From Druceiella hillmani (Eukaryota; Arthropoda; Insecta; Lepidoptera; Hepialidae): a DNA stretch of 64,000 nucleotides. The stretch is taken from positions 15,350,501 to 15,414,500 of the forward strand of contig JAYKKI010000009.1 in the NCBI GenBank assembly GCA_039881145.1, written 5' to 3'. The position numbers and the translations under genes are program-made. The notes beneath the pieces were generated by a model that was not told the DNA's origin, did no database searches, and worked only from the letters and a program-made list of their open reading frames with translations. Shown here piece after piece: positions 11,765-25,594 of the stretch (position 1 is its first letter; every line of letters begins with the position of its first letter).

Positions 11765-12925
11765 CCACCTAGCAAAAATTTTAAGTACTAGTTCTTTTTG
11801 GACAAATAATAAAATGGTGAGATATTTCATTTCATTTGAATCCTGGAGTTTATTTGTAGCTAATAGGATGAAAAATAATTAAGGTGCCTTATTTAAATTA
11901 AATTATTGCCTTATATAGTTACCACTTTAATATTTTATTGCTTCTGTGCAAATTGGGTGCCGGGTATTCTATTATTTAATTTCATAAAATATTCCTTGTC
12001 TAATATTTTTATTCCCTCTCAGATTGTCTTTTAAAGAGAGAACAAATTAAACCACAACGTTTGATTCCCTGTCACATTTAGTTTAAATCAGCTCTATGGA
12101 AACTCCATGGGGAGATTGAGTCCATCATTTCATTATTCATAACTTATTTAAATAGCCATTCTCTAACTCAATTGGCTTTTTTCTCCAAACGCCTAGTGAT
12201 ACCTAAACCAGACAGAATAAATCACTTTGTAATATTTTTACGTTCCCATCCGTATCCAATATGCTTTCTTTTACAATTTTGTTACCGAAATTATACCAGG
12301 TCATTATTTTTCTTTCGCTGTATTCAACAGTTGGCATGGTGTAATTTTCCAATGTGTTTTCTGCATATGTATCGAAAATTTAAAGTTTTGATTCGTCGGT
12401 CCAAAAAACTTTAGTCTATTTTTCAACGATATTCTCTATGGCTTTTAACACAAAATCACTACATTTTACAAACCGATACAGTCGTCATTTTTAGTAGCAA
12501 AACATCCTCTGAGGCTTGCTGATGGAAGGCGCCTTTGATTGTTACCGTCGAGACCGTCTTATGACACGATTCTTTAAGTTAGCAGTTACAAGCTGTACTG
12601 TCAACTTCTGGTTTCGTTTTGATAACATCCTCATTACTTGTAGTCACTTTGAGTCTGCTTGTCTTTTTTCTGTCCGCATTACTCTTGATTTCAAATATCG
12701 AGGAAGAGATGCACTCCTTTATTGGAGACACCGAGATTTTTTGCAGTACGTCTTCTAGTGTAATATTTGCTATGAAGAACACAAATAGCACTGCGCTCTT
12801 TGATTCTGATTTTTCGGTTCGATATTTTTTAGCCATTTTTATGATCAAATGTTATGACGACACTTAAGAGCATAATGTTCATAGACACTGAGAGTCGAAC
12901 TTTTGCTTATAGTTGCTTAAACGCA
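11765..12925 (-). mobile_element. Decayed Tc1-type DNA transposon
   Basis: The transposase relic described next is bracketed by 'acctagcaaaaattttaag' near 11771 and, inverted, 'gaacttttgcttatagttg' near 12897. These resemble the GCAAAAxTTT-like ends of Tc1 transposons but are diverged, so the ends and total length (about 1.16 kb) are tentative. No TA target duplication could be made out with confidence. Confidence 0.55.
12050..12848 (-). pseudogene. Tc1-type transposase relic
   Basis: Read on the minus strand from about 12833, an N-terminal part begins MAKKYRTEK and leads to DRKKTSRLKVTTSNED, which matches the basic linker between the paired-like DNA-binding helices and the catalytic core of Tc1 transposases. 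After a frame change, LKNRVIRRSRR aligns with the usual 'GLKSRVARRKP' region, then VFWTDES near 12380-12408 holds the first catalytic Asp, followed by TMPTVEYSERKIMTWYNFG, matching the 'TVKHGGGSVMVWG' segment. Further on TQSPHGVSIELI near 12090-12125 matches the 'AQSPDLNPIE' box. The frame is broken by several stops and shifts. It once encoded the cut-and-paste enzyme and is now non-functional. The open frames on the plus strand across this stretch are shadows. Confidence 0.75.
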
Positions 12926-13394
12926 AGCGAAAAAAAATTAAAAATATAACCAAGGCATAAAAAAGTTGGCTTGGGCATTTCCTATTTTGTACATTATAAA
13001 GGTCAGTCGATGAATACTTGGCAAACGCTAAATCGGCAACAAAAAGAACTTCTTTGAAATGAAGTTCAACAAGAAAATATTCTTACCATGTCATATTAAT
13101 GATAAATATCTATTAGAGATGTCCTTGGATGATTTGGAATCTCTTGTACAGATGTTTTTGTGTATATTCCAAAACATACCCAGTCCCAAAAAATTTAACA
13201 GTAGCGTTACATTATTAGATTTGAAACACAGTTATATTTCAAATTCATATACACACTTCCGTACTACAAACGGTTATAACATATTTTATACAGTATTAAG
13301 CCTTTAAAAACAGCAACGTTTATAACGTTAAATAAAATAGTCATATTTTTGACGATTTATAACCACCTTGCAAAGGAGGAATCATATAAATGTA

Positions 13395-13630
13395 TTTACA
13401 GTTAAATAACCGATTAACTTTAGATTGATTCATATGAATTGTAATTCCATCATTCAGTTTATATTTGAAATAAACTGAAAATCATACGGAAGATTAACGT
13501 AATATTTATAACTAAATAATTGATGAAGTGGACTTTACTTTGATTCATTTGAATTTTAACCCTATTATTCAGTTTATACTTCACATAAACTGATAACTAC
13601 GTAAGAGTTAAATGTAATGAAACGTTTTAG
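13395..13630. repeat. Two-copy tandem repeat, unit about 115 bases
   Basis: The unit contains 'ttgattcat.tgaatt' and 'attcagtttata.tt...aaataaactga'. The copies (about 13395-13510 and 13511-13630) have many mismatches. Each unit contains a small inverted repeat around 'cagttta...taaactg'. Confidence 0.65.
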
Positions 13631-13646
13631 AAAATGAGTTGCACTC

Positions 13647-13656
13647 ATATGTATAC

Positions 13657-13708
<52 letters not shown>

Positions 13709-13709
13709 A

Positions 13710-13755
<46 letters not shown>
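13647..13755. repeat. Long compound (TA)n microsatellite
   Basis: Alternating TA with occasional C or G interruptions, directly downstream of the tandem repeat. It accounts for the Tyr-Ile-rich frame on the minus strand. Confidence 0.95.
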
Positions 13756-15671
13756 CAAGTAGATACGCCATTCCCTCAAAAACTACTAAACCGATTTTGA
13801 TGATTCTTTTCCCCGTAGGATAGTAATATTTAGACAAAGGTGAAAGTGTATAAAACTTTAAGGAAAATACTTTACTTTTAATCAATTATGATTCAATAAC
13901 TGATGAAGTGCAAAGCACTAATATCATTCGTTTTTTATTTAAAATTCGTGCAAATGTTTTTTTAAAAATTTTTACTTAAGAGTATTTTTAAACCAAATTG
14001 GTAATATTTCTAATTTTAAGAGCATACATTTTTTTGTAAATACTTTTTACTTTTTGGATATTTTTAAATCAGATCGAACGATGAATATTATTTACATTAT
14101 CTCAAGTATTATCTCTAAGTCTCTAAGTAGTTTACGTCATATTAGCGATTTGATATCCTATTCTATACGATACCGCTTTCCACTTACCGGATGATATAAT
14201 TGACTACGACAAATGTTATCTTTCTTTGAGCGTTGTTACATGAAAGTGAAACGTGAGCTGAACGCAATGGACTTGTAGTTGTATCGTCCAAGATATAAAA
14301 TTATGTTTAATTTCTTTAATAAAAACCTTGTCACAAAAATAACAGACCTGCTGTTTTTGCTTAATATTTGACAACACGAATGTCCAATAAACTTATTCAT
14401 AAGACTTGTAATAAATTAGATTAATGGAATTTATCGAACTGGTATGATTGCAATCATTGCAGGTCGTACAATACTTTATTTATTGAAATAATTATTTTTA
14501 TGTTTAACATTAACATCAAAATTAAACAGTTTATATAATATGTCGGCAGATTAAATTTTCGTTTTTAAAAATAATTTCATTTTATAGGTTGTTTACATCA
14601 ACGATTCTTTTTTTTTACTGGGATAATAATATTCTTTACAGTATAACGATTGGTTTTATGTTTTGGCTGCAAAAATACATTTTTTGATAGAAAAATAAAA
14701 GGACTTGAATTATGAGTGTTCTGTACATATATATAAACAGTAAAGGGTACGCAGTATCTTCATTTATTTAATTATAAATATTAATATTTTTTTTACTATC
14801 TCAAATAAGAATATTACGAGTGAATTTTAAATTTTTGTATTACTTAGTTTAGAAGGTAGAACAGCATGACAGATGGACGAATGGAAAAACGATATTGTCA
14901 CGACAATTCCATAGGATACCGTATGCTTACTACCTATGCTTCGTACGAAACTCTAAAAACAATTGTAAGTCGATATGAATAGAATTGTTATATAATTGAC
15001 AAACTACTTATTCATTTTCAAGAATTTGTCTTGCCAATCTCAAATTTTATTATTACTTTCTTGCCTTATAAATCATTGAAATACAAGAATATTTTTTTGT
15101 AAATAATGTGATTACATTATGAAAACAAAGTCTGGTCTCTAATTGAAAATTTAATGGATTTTTCTCTACAGTTTACTTAGAGAAAAATTTCATTTAAATT
15201 ATACTGAGAATAAACACAATTAAACTTTTCGTCGTATTAAATCTTTTTCAACTTTCAATTTTTTTCCATAGGCTGTAATACTTTCTGCTTTATTAATAAC
15301 TTTCGTGAAAAATAGAAAACCTTTTGGTACTTTGGTTTTAAATCCTTTTAGAACTCTCAAAGTTCAATTACCTAAATTAAAAGCTCTTCCTTACATAAGG
15401 ACTGCATAAAGAAACCGAAGGTGACATCATACAGCGTGACTTTCTTATGGTCCCTTTCCGAATTGCAATGACCAAATTATCATATTAAATATACAAAATA
15501 TATGCCTAGATATATTTTTGACAAGCAATAGGAATATCGTTATAATTTGATTTAAAATTTTTCACTTTTCGTCTATAACTGCAATAATTTTTATCAATAA
15601 AATATCGGCATTTAATTTACACCTCACTTATGCCTTAAGAAGTACTCTCTTTCTCTCATAGCCAGTGCATG

Positions 15672-15710
<39 letters not shown>

Positions 15711-16859
15711 AGTTTGCTAGCGTTACGCAAACGGTAATTTTTCGATTATTTTGTAATTTCATTTCGTTCTTGAACAATTTTATAAATTATTATTTTATTC
15801 AATACATTAAATTTTCTACGTTTGAAGTGAATCAAATTGTAAATTAATTTTTAAGTTCATATTTTGTGAATTTGAAGTTTTACTTCAGTCGTGTGGTCTA
15901 AAGTACACTCGTTTTTATATAACAAAAGTTATTAGGATTGTTTTGTGTTTTTTTAAATTTTTATAAGCATAAAGAGATCTGAGAGAAAAATATAAAAAAG
16001 CACATTTACAAAAACGTTAATTGGCGAAATTGGCAGTAACAACATCGCAACATTCATCATGTTACGGTGTTTTTATATCCATAATATACTGATAAAAGTA
16101 TCCGAAATGTTGTTCGAAGGTACTATCACCATACCAAATTTCGTTAAAATCCATTAAGTAGATTTTGCGTGATTGAAGAACAAATTAATACACAGGTAAA
16201 CAGACAAAAATGCTAAAAACAGATTTTCTAGCTCCTGCTATCATTCTGTACGCTAAATTAATCATTTTTATAAAATTATTCTCCATGTGCCAAATTCAGA
16301 GTGAATTTCATCACAATTTCATTATATATATAAATATCGATTTACTAATAATGGTAATAAAACAATATAACATATTTTTGTAGTGTATGGAATTGGTTAG
16401 TCATTTATATTGAAGATATCTTTAATCTTAGTTTTCTATGAAATGGATTAATTTGTTATCAGAAATCATTGGATTTTCCTCTGTCTGTTTGTTTTGTGAA
16501 GAAGTAATCAGGTTAATATCTAGGCTATATTTTATTTCTTTGGAATATTTAGAAATCAACTTTTTACCTGTCTATTTTTCTATATATCTAAATGTTTGAC
16601 AGAGCATCGTTCAAGAAATTATAAATTTATTTAAACGATACATTCGCTAAAACAATAAACTGAGGTTCAGTGTAATAAGTACATTTCGTCAAATCAAATA
16701 TTTTTTAAAGAATTGAAATTCAACCATACACATACTTTAACCACTTTGCTATTTTTGGGTAGAGAAATTTTAAAATTTATAGTTTATTTTAGATAAAATA
16801 CAAGCGAAGTAAAAGTTATGACTTTGATACAGCATCCCCAAACTCTCGCGTGTTTTTCA
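13756..16859. other. AT-rich stretch, no gene recognised
   Basis: Short repeat-like phrases occur near 13770 ('aaactactaaaccgatttt') and 16135 ('ccaaatttcgttaaaatcca'), typical of old insect transposon debris, but no element can be delimited. A (TA)n tract lies at 15674-15708. Nothing else is supported. Confidence 0.45.
15674..15708. repeat. (TA)n microsatellite
   Basis: Uninterrupted alternating TA tract. Confidence 0.95.
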
Positions 16860-16989
16860 TTCAATCATTAGTAAAATTAAAAGTTTAATGAACTACTAGA
16901 ATTTTCGATTGAAAAAAGTATAATTTTAAAAATAAAGAAAAAACCAGATGTTTCGCTGATTGGAGTATCCACTGAAAGATGTTAATATC

Positions 16990-17054
<65 letters not shown>

Positions 17055-18800
17055 CAAAGTACTAATTTAGTTGAATCTTAGAGACAAAAAAGAAAAAAAA
17101 GTCATAAAATAAAATTGTTACATTTATGTCCAAAAATAACAATCAAAAAAGTAAAAAAAGTCATAAAATAAAATCGCTCCACTATTTACATAAAAATAAT
17201 TGGCAATCTTCTAATTGTAATGAGTTTGTTATCAATAATCTAAACTCGTCTCCATGAAAAATTTAGTTTAATTGGATAGTATGTAATCTATATCCATCCT
17301 GAAGGTCCTTTCTAAATATGGGTGAAAGAATTTTTAAATTGGATGAGCAGTTTCGGAGATTACATCAAAACTTACTTCCTACATCCAAACTTCCAAAGTG
17401 TTACACTTTATAACGCGCTAAACTTCTGATTTCATTCCTCACAAAACTTCATGCCGTGCACTATATATAAAAATTGATTCTTAAGCCGTAAATTCCAAAT
17501 GAATATCAGATAATTTCGTCAAAGGCATTTCCGCACAAGAGACCATATAAGTAATGCATATGTAGACATGCATTACTTATTTGGTTTCAATTATGATACA
17601 ATTAATGTATATTTACTTATATATACTTATTTCTTTTCAGGCGTTTCTACTGCTCGTGATTATTTTAAAGCACATGGTTTACATTGCTACTCCTAGTCTA
17701 GCCAATGCCATGTAGTTTTTATTAATGTAACGAATTGTCTGTAAGTAGCTTAGGATACAATGAATTATTGTGGCAATAGCTAAAGTCTGACCACTATTTA
17801 TAGAAGTCCATAACATACCATGCATACCCATCTACTGTGCAATCTACCATGCACTTAATTACCTCACATGCTAAACAACCTAAGCAAACCAGTAATACAC
17901 ACTAAACCACTTAAGCAAATCTATCGTCTGTCTTATTCGTTCACAATCATGATAATCTTTGACTTTTCGTCACAAGTGTGAGAGGTTAGTGACGATCGTG
18001 AACAAATAAACTTTAGAATTAGTTTTTTTGTGAATTTTTGTAAATGTGCAATTAAAGTTTAAAGTGTAAAAGCATTAGTTAATAATGTCCAATTATCCTC
18101 TAGACACGTTTCAAGATATTAATCTGACGAGTGACCTAGAAAATTAATTAAAAGTTGTTCTCCGTTGTTAATAACATTATCATGTAAGTATAGTGCGGAA
18201 TTTCCTTTATCATGACATAATTGAGGATATGCCACAATCCCGCATTTAATAACGTAATATTATGAAATGCGATAAAAAGCTTAAAAGATTACAATAGCAA
18301 AAATATTTTTTTACGATTTCATCTAAAAATAACTTATGAAAGTTTAATTTACATTTATTATGAAAGAAGCGTTTTCTCGGAATCTCGCTCGCTACTGTAA
18401 TTAAGAATACCCTTACATCGCGTCAATCAACGTCACGCATTCTTCCAAGGAGCCGACGAACTCGCGTGCGACAAAGTGAAATTTAAAAAAAAGACCAAAA
18501 TCTACCATGAAAAAAAATTTTATTACAGGCTGCGCCTAATCCCGCTTCTTAGTGTAAAATTACTCTAAAATCTTGTCGGCTGAAAAATGTCCTGTAAAAT
18601 GTCCAAACTGACTTTTTAGCTGCCGAGTCGACTTTTCAAGTCTAAGCTCGCCGTTGGCTCGCAGATCATTGACAGTGGATATTAAATTCCATGTAGATAG
18701 GCCTCGAGTTATAAAATGTCACGAAGAGATGGAGAGACGAGGATCTCGGACTTCGGGAGGCTGGGAGGTATTAAATGAAATTAAAAGCGTGTTATTTGCT
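16860..18800. repeat. Dispersed segmental duplication, copy B
   Basis: It matches 160-4850 minus the inserted elements. It keeps 'attttaaaaataaagaaaaa' once at about 16923, the unoccupied form of the site where copy A received the Penelope-like element. A (TA)n tract expanded here at 16992-17052, where copy A has only 'tttatat'. Some stretches of copy A are shorter or missing here, so the two have diverged by indels as well as substitutions. Confidence 0.8.
16992..17052. repeat. (TA)n microsatellite within duplication copy B
   Basis: Sixty bases of alternating TA at the position where copy A (near 2609) has only a short 'atttatat'. Confidence 0.95.
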
Positions 18801-19108
18801 GGAAGTACGAGAAAGAATTAAAGGTTTTGTAGGTTAAATTTCTCGTCGGCTCTAACCTTTGATTCATCTTCGATTTTGTGATGGTTACTTTCGTTGATAT
18901 ATAATGAAATGATATGCTTTTGAAGTTTGCAAACAATCGAATTAGCAATGTAAAACTTGAAACTTGAAATTTTATATTATAACTGTGATAGAAATACATG
19001 TGATTATATAGGAATAGCTGGTGTATCAGCTTAGGCGGTTACTACTATCGGTTCATTTCTATGTATTGTTGATTATCAACTTTAGACAAACAGGAAATTA
19101 TCTATATA

Positions 19109-19145
19109 CTAGCTTTTGCCTGTGACTCTTAATAAACATCCAATA
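19109..19145 (-). mobile_element. Possible Helitron 3' terminus
   Basis: On the minus strand the sequence ends 'gtcacaggcaaaagctag' followed by t, resembling the common insect Helitron ending 'GGCAAAAGCTAG|T'. No matching 5' end or hairpin was found, so it may be a fragment or chance. Confidence 0.3.
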
Positions 19146-19204
19146 TTTTAAGAAGATAAATAATAGTGATAACTTATATTATTATATTAATCACTATAAA
19201 TTAT

Positions 19205-19618
19205 AAAATAAAAAATCTTAAAAAACCGACTTCAAAAAAGTTAGTTACTAAAAAGTAAAAAATAAATAGCTCAGAATAGGTACATATAATACATATTTGC
19301 AATAAATAGTAAATAATCAAGTTACTTATTTTTGAAGTCAGTGCCAGCACTGTCGCCCAACTTATATAAATTTGTAATTTGATTTGATTTTTAAGGTAAA
19401 TTTAAAAATTTTACTTTTAATGTACTTACAATACTAAATATATTCACAAAGGGTGTATTTATAAAATAAAAATGCTGCTTAAGTTGATCGGCGGTGTTGG
19501 CATCGACTTCAAAAATAAGTGACTTAGTTATTATTGCAAATTTATTTTGACTTAGTTATTATTGCAAAAACTATTTTAAGTTAATTTTTTTGAAGTCGAT
19601 TTTTAAAAAGACATTTTT
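19205..19618. mobile_element. Foldback or MITE-like element with nested inverted repeats
   Basis: The outer inverted pair is 'aaaccgacttcaaaaaagtta' near 19211 with 'taatttttttgaagtcgatt' near 19584. An inner pair is 'ttacttatttttgaagtcag' near 19322 with 'cgacttcaaaaataagtga' near 19504, continuing into a 'tgccagcactgtcgcccaac' counterpart 'gatcggcggtgttggca'. A direct repeat 'gacttagttattattgcaaa' occurs twice at about 19521-19568. No coding capacity is seen. Confidence 0.6.
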
Positions 19619-22600
19619 TCTACTTATTCAGTAAAATCAAGATATTATTTTACTTAATGATTTCAATTAAGGCACCGATGTTTGAGTTTTATAAATTACG
19701 ATTTATTTCACTTGTCAAAGTAGAAGCACGGACAAATCTAGGTTTACCAAAGTGTATTTAAGATTACTACGAACTGCTGGAAGAATGTGAAATATGACTG
19801 AAAAATAGTCATTCGAACTTGATCTCTATAAATATAGGTTTTTTCAATGCCGAAGGCTTAACATTAGCGGGAACATATTTGTTTATTTTTTGTAAACTGT
19901 CTATGAACTTTTCATACAGTCATTATTGATTTTTAATAACAAACATCCAATACATCGTTATCCATATTTTTAGAAGTTTATAAAGCTATGAATGTTTTGA
20001 AGATACATTCCACACAATTCTCATGTACTTGATTCTTTTTCTCTAAACAATTGTTGCCGTTCTATCGTACCAGCTCCTCAGTGCCAACTTTAACTGTCCA
20101 TGTAATGACATTCTTCGCTATAAAAAACAACTTATAGTACGTTTCTAAAATCATAAGAAATCTTTTCAAGTTTTTCATTTACAAGGCTAGCAATATCTTG
20201 TTGCAGGATTCGGTTTTGGGATGAGTTATTTTTATGCCATCATTGAATATTTAATTTTTTATAAATTGCACGCTCCTTCACTATAATTATCATTAACATT
20301 TTTTGTTCACTTACCATGTCAATGACATATTTTGCACGTCTTAATTTGCCATTTCTTTACTTCCATAGAATTGACCGTAGTAAGATTTTCAGTGGACTAT
20401 CTTAAGCTCTTTTATATTAAATGTAACTCTTCCATCACGCAAACAGCAAATTTACTTGCATAATACGACTTAAATATTCAATATCAAAAATATCATCAAA
20501 AATAAAAAAATATTTCAATTATCTTATGGACAATCCCCACTGTTTATTTAGAAGTATATCACGTAGTCGTATAAATTGTATCAAATAATATTGATATACT
20601 ACTATGAACTTGCAATCTGCATTAGGATTAAATTTATTATCTATTTAATTCATTTGACAGCACACATTTTGGTATTTTTTGCTCTCCTTTTCCGTGCTAA
20701 GTTTTCCTCTGTGCAAAATAGCCAGTTGAATTTTGATATAAAATTCCATTCAGATGTTTGTTTATCATATACTTATTAATACTTGCTGATCGCTTGCATC
20801 AATTCGAGCATTTAGCTCCTCAATCTCGATTTAAGAACTTAAATCAAATAATTTTAATGTGATCAGCATAGAGTACTTTTAGATTTAGCGCCATTAGTCC
20901 TTTTAACTGAATCATTTGCAGAAAATTTTCATTGAGGTCAAATGGCTGCTATTTTAGCAGCAATTTGATCAGTTTTTAGTCGGTAATTTTCAAAGTTTCG
21001 AATTAAAACGCTCTTGTAAATTCGTATGCAATATATTTTCCATCCTCATTTTGACACTGAACGTTTCTTCTTGCATTATTATAAGCATTGCATGATTAAT
21101 GATGACTTCACGTCTTAGTTACCCAGTTAATATTCAGTAAATCTAGGTTATCCAGATAAACGCCGAATAACTGTTTATTTAAATAATGTTTTAGACTTTA
21201 CTCGGTAATACTATCCCAATTTTATCATTTGGGTACTGAACCTATCCAAAGGTAAAAATGGACCCCATAATTCAGTATAAATAATTTGTCACAAATCTTG
21301 GCTGTCTAGGAAAGAGTCTCGTCGGTTTTTTATTCGCTAAATTGTTAATGGTTTTGGTGTGGCATTTGTATGTTAAGTAGCAGTAAACATAAGTACACTC
21401 AAAAAGAAGTAGTTTATGGCATATTCTAACTATAACTAGTAATTCGTTGACCTACAATTGGCTGATATTTGGTAAACCAATTTTCAATTGCCGGACAAAT
21501 TATAAGACGAAATGAACCTCATTCCCTGTATATTTTCAGCAGTGTCACCATTGAGCAGTATGTATCTCATATGGTATTTATATTTTGACGTTCTCTCATC
21601 TTCTAATATTTCAATAATCTTCCTTCCCCTTTACTTAATGACCACTTTACATTGTGTAATAAAATCACAATATCTTCTAATAATTTCTTTGTCTATAAAT
21701 CCCCATAAATGTTATATTTAGGAGAAGCTAAACACGGGAAATGTGAAGAGACTAAGCGATAAAAATAAGCAAATTGTGAAAAAGTACCATTTTCTGTATA
21801 AAATCAACAAAGACAATTACTATACTGACTATTTCCGTACACGTTACCTCGTAACAAATAATACCAATAAGGGCGTGGTAATTTTTTCTTTGTTGTTTAT
21901 ATTTTGTTTCCATAGATTTCAACACAACAGCAGAGTTAATTTAGAAGTTTTGGTTTTTACGAATTTACTACAGACTAATTGATTGTCCTTATAATTTAAT
22001 AATATTGCAAGAAACGAGGATATCCAAGCAATTATTACGAATTATTTTGTCGTTAGTCCAGTAATAAAACCCATATAACATTAAATTTACCTGTTCCCTT
22101 AATAATGTATCCTTTGAATACCAAGTCACTCCTTTCCACTATTTTCCAACCAACGAATACCAACCATTAACCTGATGAGCTGTCTCTCAGTAAGGTCGCG
22201 TAAGTCGGCCACTCAGCGGTATGGCAAGGAGCATTATTATACGTCACAAACCAGCAGCATTGTAATTTTTTTTCTTAAATGTTGTATGCCATTTCCAGTT
22301 AAAACGGATGCAAATATCATCATTTTAACCATAATAATTAAACGTTAGTTCTTTTATTATTAATTGATACATTTTACGTTTTTTACTTATGGTTATTTGT
22401 TAAACATTAAATCAGTCGAATTAGTAAACCATTCTTGTAAGATGAATAATGGAAATTTTTTAAACCTAAAACTAGTCGCCAAATACACAGTTGGATTACA
22501 TTTTGTGACAGTAAAAATTGTAACAAATTTTACTAAGACTGTCAAACTTACAACCCAAAGAATATTTTTCTACGGAAGAACAGGGTAATTATAAATTGAA

Positions 22601-25594
22601 AGATTGTTTTTTTTTCTTTATTTTCATTCAATTTTCTTGAAATCTATTAGAAGATTCAAAAGATAACAATCAAAAGGCTCATACCAAATAAAACATTATT
22701 TTCTTAAGGTAAATTAAATAGTTTTTTATATTCAATTTTTTTTATGTCTGAATGAATGAATGCCCAATTCTTTTAAATAGATAAGCTTAAAATTTTTCCA
22801 GTTAGAGGATTATTACGAGTATCTTAGACGTACGTAAGTTCAAAATTAAATACAACCCAGATTAAATAAGATTACATGAAATTCACTAAATCTTTTAAGG
22901 CATCAATGTACTATATAAAAGCCCGAGTGTGGATCTAAAAAAAACTAATTACTCAAACATTTGAAACTGTAAACTTTTATTGACACTAGTATGTGTCTTT
23001 TTAGCTAAGCGATTTTTAAATGTCTTTATGCTCTTGAGTTCCCGCAGCGCGCTGCGTCCTCAAAGGTTGTAAGCAACAAGCCATAACGACGACTAATATA
23101 ATTTTTAGCTTTTGAGTTTTAAAAATATATCGCAATGATAGAAAATATTAATTTTTACTTTTTAAAAAGATACATAAATTTGAGGCTTAGTAAACAATTT
23201 TAGGAAGAGAAGTAATTATAAAAATTCCAGACGAACACGATTTATTAAACCTATGGTATCATTTCTTTTTGCGAAAGAGAAAATTCTTTTGGACCTATTA
23301 ATTATAACATCTGTTGAATATCTTTATTATCTAAAGTTCAGTGGATTTTTTCAATTTATTTAAGAAACTCTAAAAATTAAAATAGATTATTTCAACTCTA
23401 TTTAAAACATTCGAAACCTTAAGTCCAATACCAAAAGATTTTGGAGCTCTAAAGTTTTTCCTAATAAATTTTCAGTAACATTGCGTTCATTAATTCAAAA
23501 TATCAACAAATAATTCAAAAGTTTAAATAAAAATGTATTAATTTTATTTAAGAGTTTTGCAGTTATCTTTCCAAGTGGTTAAGCGTTCGGTGAATGTGTT
23601 TAATCATTGTGAATTCTTCCGCATGTTGTTAGTTAAATTATATAATATTACTTTCTGATCAAATATGATATATTAATATTTCTAATAAATTTCAGCGAAA
23701 GAGCATTACAAACAATTTTTCTTCTTATTATTACTAAGTAGATTACCGGTTAACATAATTTTTATTTTTTGGTATTGCTAAGTAGATTACCGGATATATT
23801 TTAAAAAGTAGCAAACAAATGCATCACTCCAAAAAACAATATGCTAACAGTTTACTAATACGCATTTCAGGGATAGAGTTAATCTCCAACGTAAAAAGAC
23901 ATTTCTTTTAGTATTGCTTAATTACTCGGACAACATTTTATAAATAGCAAAATAATTTAATGCAACATGATATACACAATAAGCTTGGTAATTTTGACAT
24001 ATTAGCAAATATTGTAATTGGAATTGTAATATGTCCATATAATAAAAAGCTAAGGATACTTTAATATCCAACTGACCAACAAGCGTACTCCATGGACTAC
24101 GCAATAATTATTAGAGTAATCTAACTTCAAGGCGAGTCTTAATCAAGAAAATTTAATGATTGTTAAAGATAACATAGATGTTCTCATATTTTGGTAATGT
24201 ATATGAATATAATTTCCATCCTTTAATAAGACAAAACAATATTATATTTCTACTACATTACATCGCTAAAGTTAAATTGAATTTTAATTAAAATATCCTT
24301 AGAAAAAGGAAAGTTGATATAGTTAGATTTCGTTATGATTTTATATTCTTACCATTTGCAATGTGGAGGCAAAAGCAGCCACAAGTGGAGTTTGATACAT
24401 ATAACTTAAATTTATACAAAAAAATCATGTTGTCACATGACAAAAACTGAAACTATTATAGGTATTAGTTTTGCATATTTTTCATGCGGCATGACCGTAT
24501 GAAAAATGTGCATACAGTTACGTAGGTGTAGTTCATGGTTCACGTAAAATACGAATAAAGAAGAATACATCTTTTAAGTAGATTTCGACACAACTTTTAG
24601 GCTGTTTTTGATGAATTTATTTTTAAATTTTGAATTCAAGACATAGTTATCTGCAATCATTTGTAAAATATTGGGTATCTGGATATCCTATTGCAGTATC
24701 TTTTTTTAAATATTATCATTGAAATTACATGCCTGCTGAAGTTAGAACAAATGATTACATCGAATATGCGACCTATAACATATCTACTAGTGTGATTTTT
24801 TTAATTTCTGCAGTAATATTTGTTTACAATCTTGCTATATTCCGAGCAAGGTTATAAAATAATAATTGTATACTAGTTTTAAAAATACTGCGACCATGGC
24901 CGTGTCAAATATTACTTAAATTTCTTTATATTTTAAGATTATTTCGAATTGGTAGGATCGTCAGAGGAAGGATTAAATTTAAAAAATGCGGCTTATTTTT
25001 CGAATTCCTGTAAAAACACCAATTAAGTATTTGAATGTTCTAACAAAGCCTTTGTAAATCCAACAAATCATATTATTACTTACCAAGTTCCAAGTAACAC
25101 TAGAAAATTAGTAAAATTACTGAAACATATGGAAACATAACCGTTTCAACTTTAGCTCACAGTAAACATAACGCGGAGGCCATATTATTATGAATAATAC
25201 TAGCTAGGGAAATACTAGATCGTTTACATTACTATGCGAGATAAGTTAATATATTCATACGTTATTATCGTGAAACTAACTACCGCTAGGAAACAGTCTT
25301 CACCAAATATGCACAAAATTATACTGTTTAAACAATTCGTGGATCTACTATAAATTTTCTGTCGCATTAAACGTACAATTATATAACGTATTTGCTACAA
25401 ATTTATTTCCATACCTATTTATTATTGAAATACTAACTTCAAATTAAATCATATCTTCATGATGTGAGACGGTTTTCAACCATATCAAACCGTGTTAGTT
25501 AAGTAACTTTTAAGATAAAGTTGCAAAATAAAAAAAGATGATGTAAATGATTTTTATATTTTTTCTATGTATATGTATACCTATTCATTTTCCA
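19619..25594. other. AT-rich stretch, no gene recognised
   Basis: Frames of 60-80 codons (20576, 21512, 21743, 22364 on the plus strand and 23922 on the minus strand) show no recognisable motif and are rich in AT-encoded residues. The part at 19700-21720 has a texture suggestive of decayed coding sequence on the minus strand, but I could not match it to a family. A short direct repeat 'ctaagtagattaccgg' occurs near 23735 and 23779. Confidence 0.4.

Noticed and set aside
12172..12867. Plus-strand frames of about 80 codons
   Set aside because: They are antisense shadows of the minus-strand Tc1-type transposase relic.
13893..13925. Possible hammerhead core 'ctgatgaagtgcaaagcact'
   Set aside because: Stem II would form, but it is followed by 'aata' instead of GAAA, and no stem III or stem I partner is seen.
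22170..22200. Possible hammerhead core 'cctgatgagctgtctctcag'
   Set aside because: It has CUGAUGAG and a short stem, but the obligatory GAAA after stem II is absent (reads 'taag').
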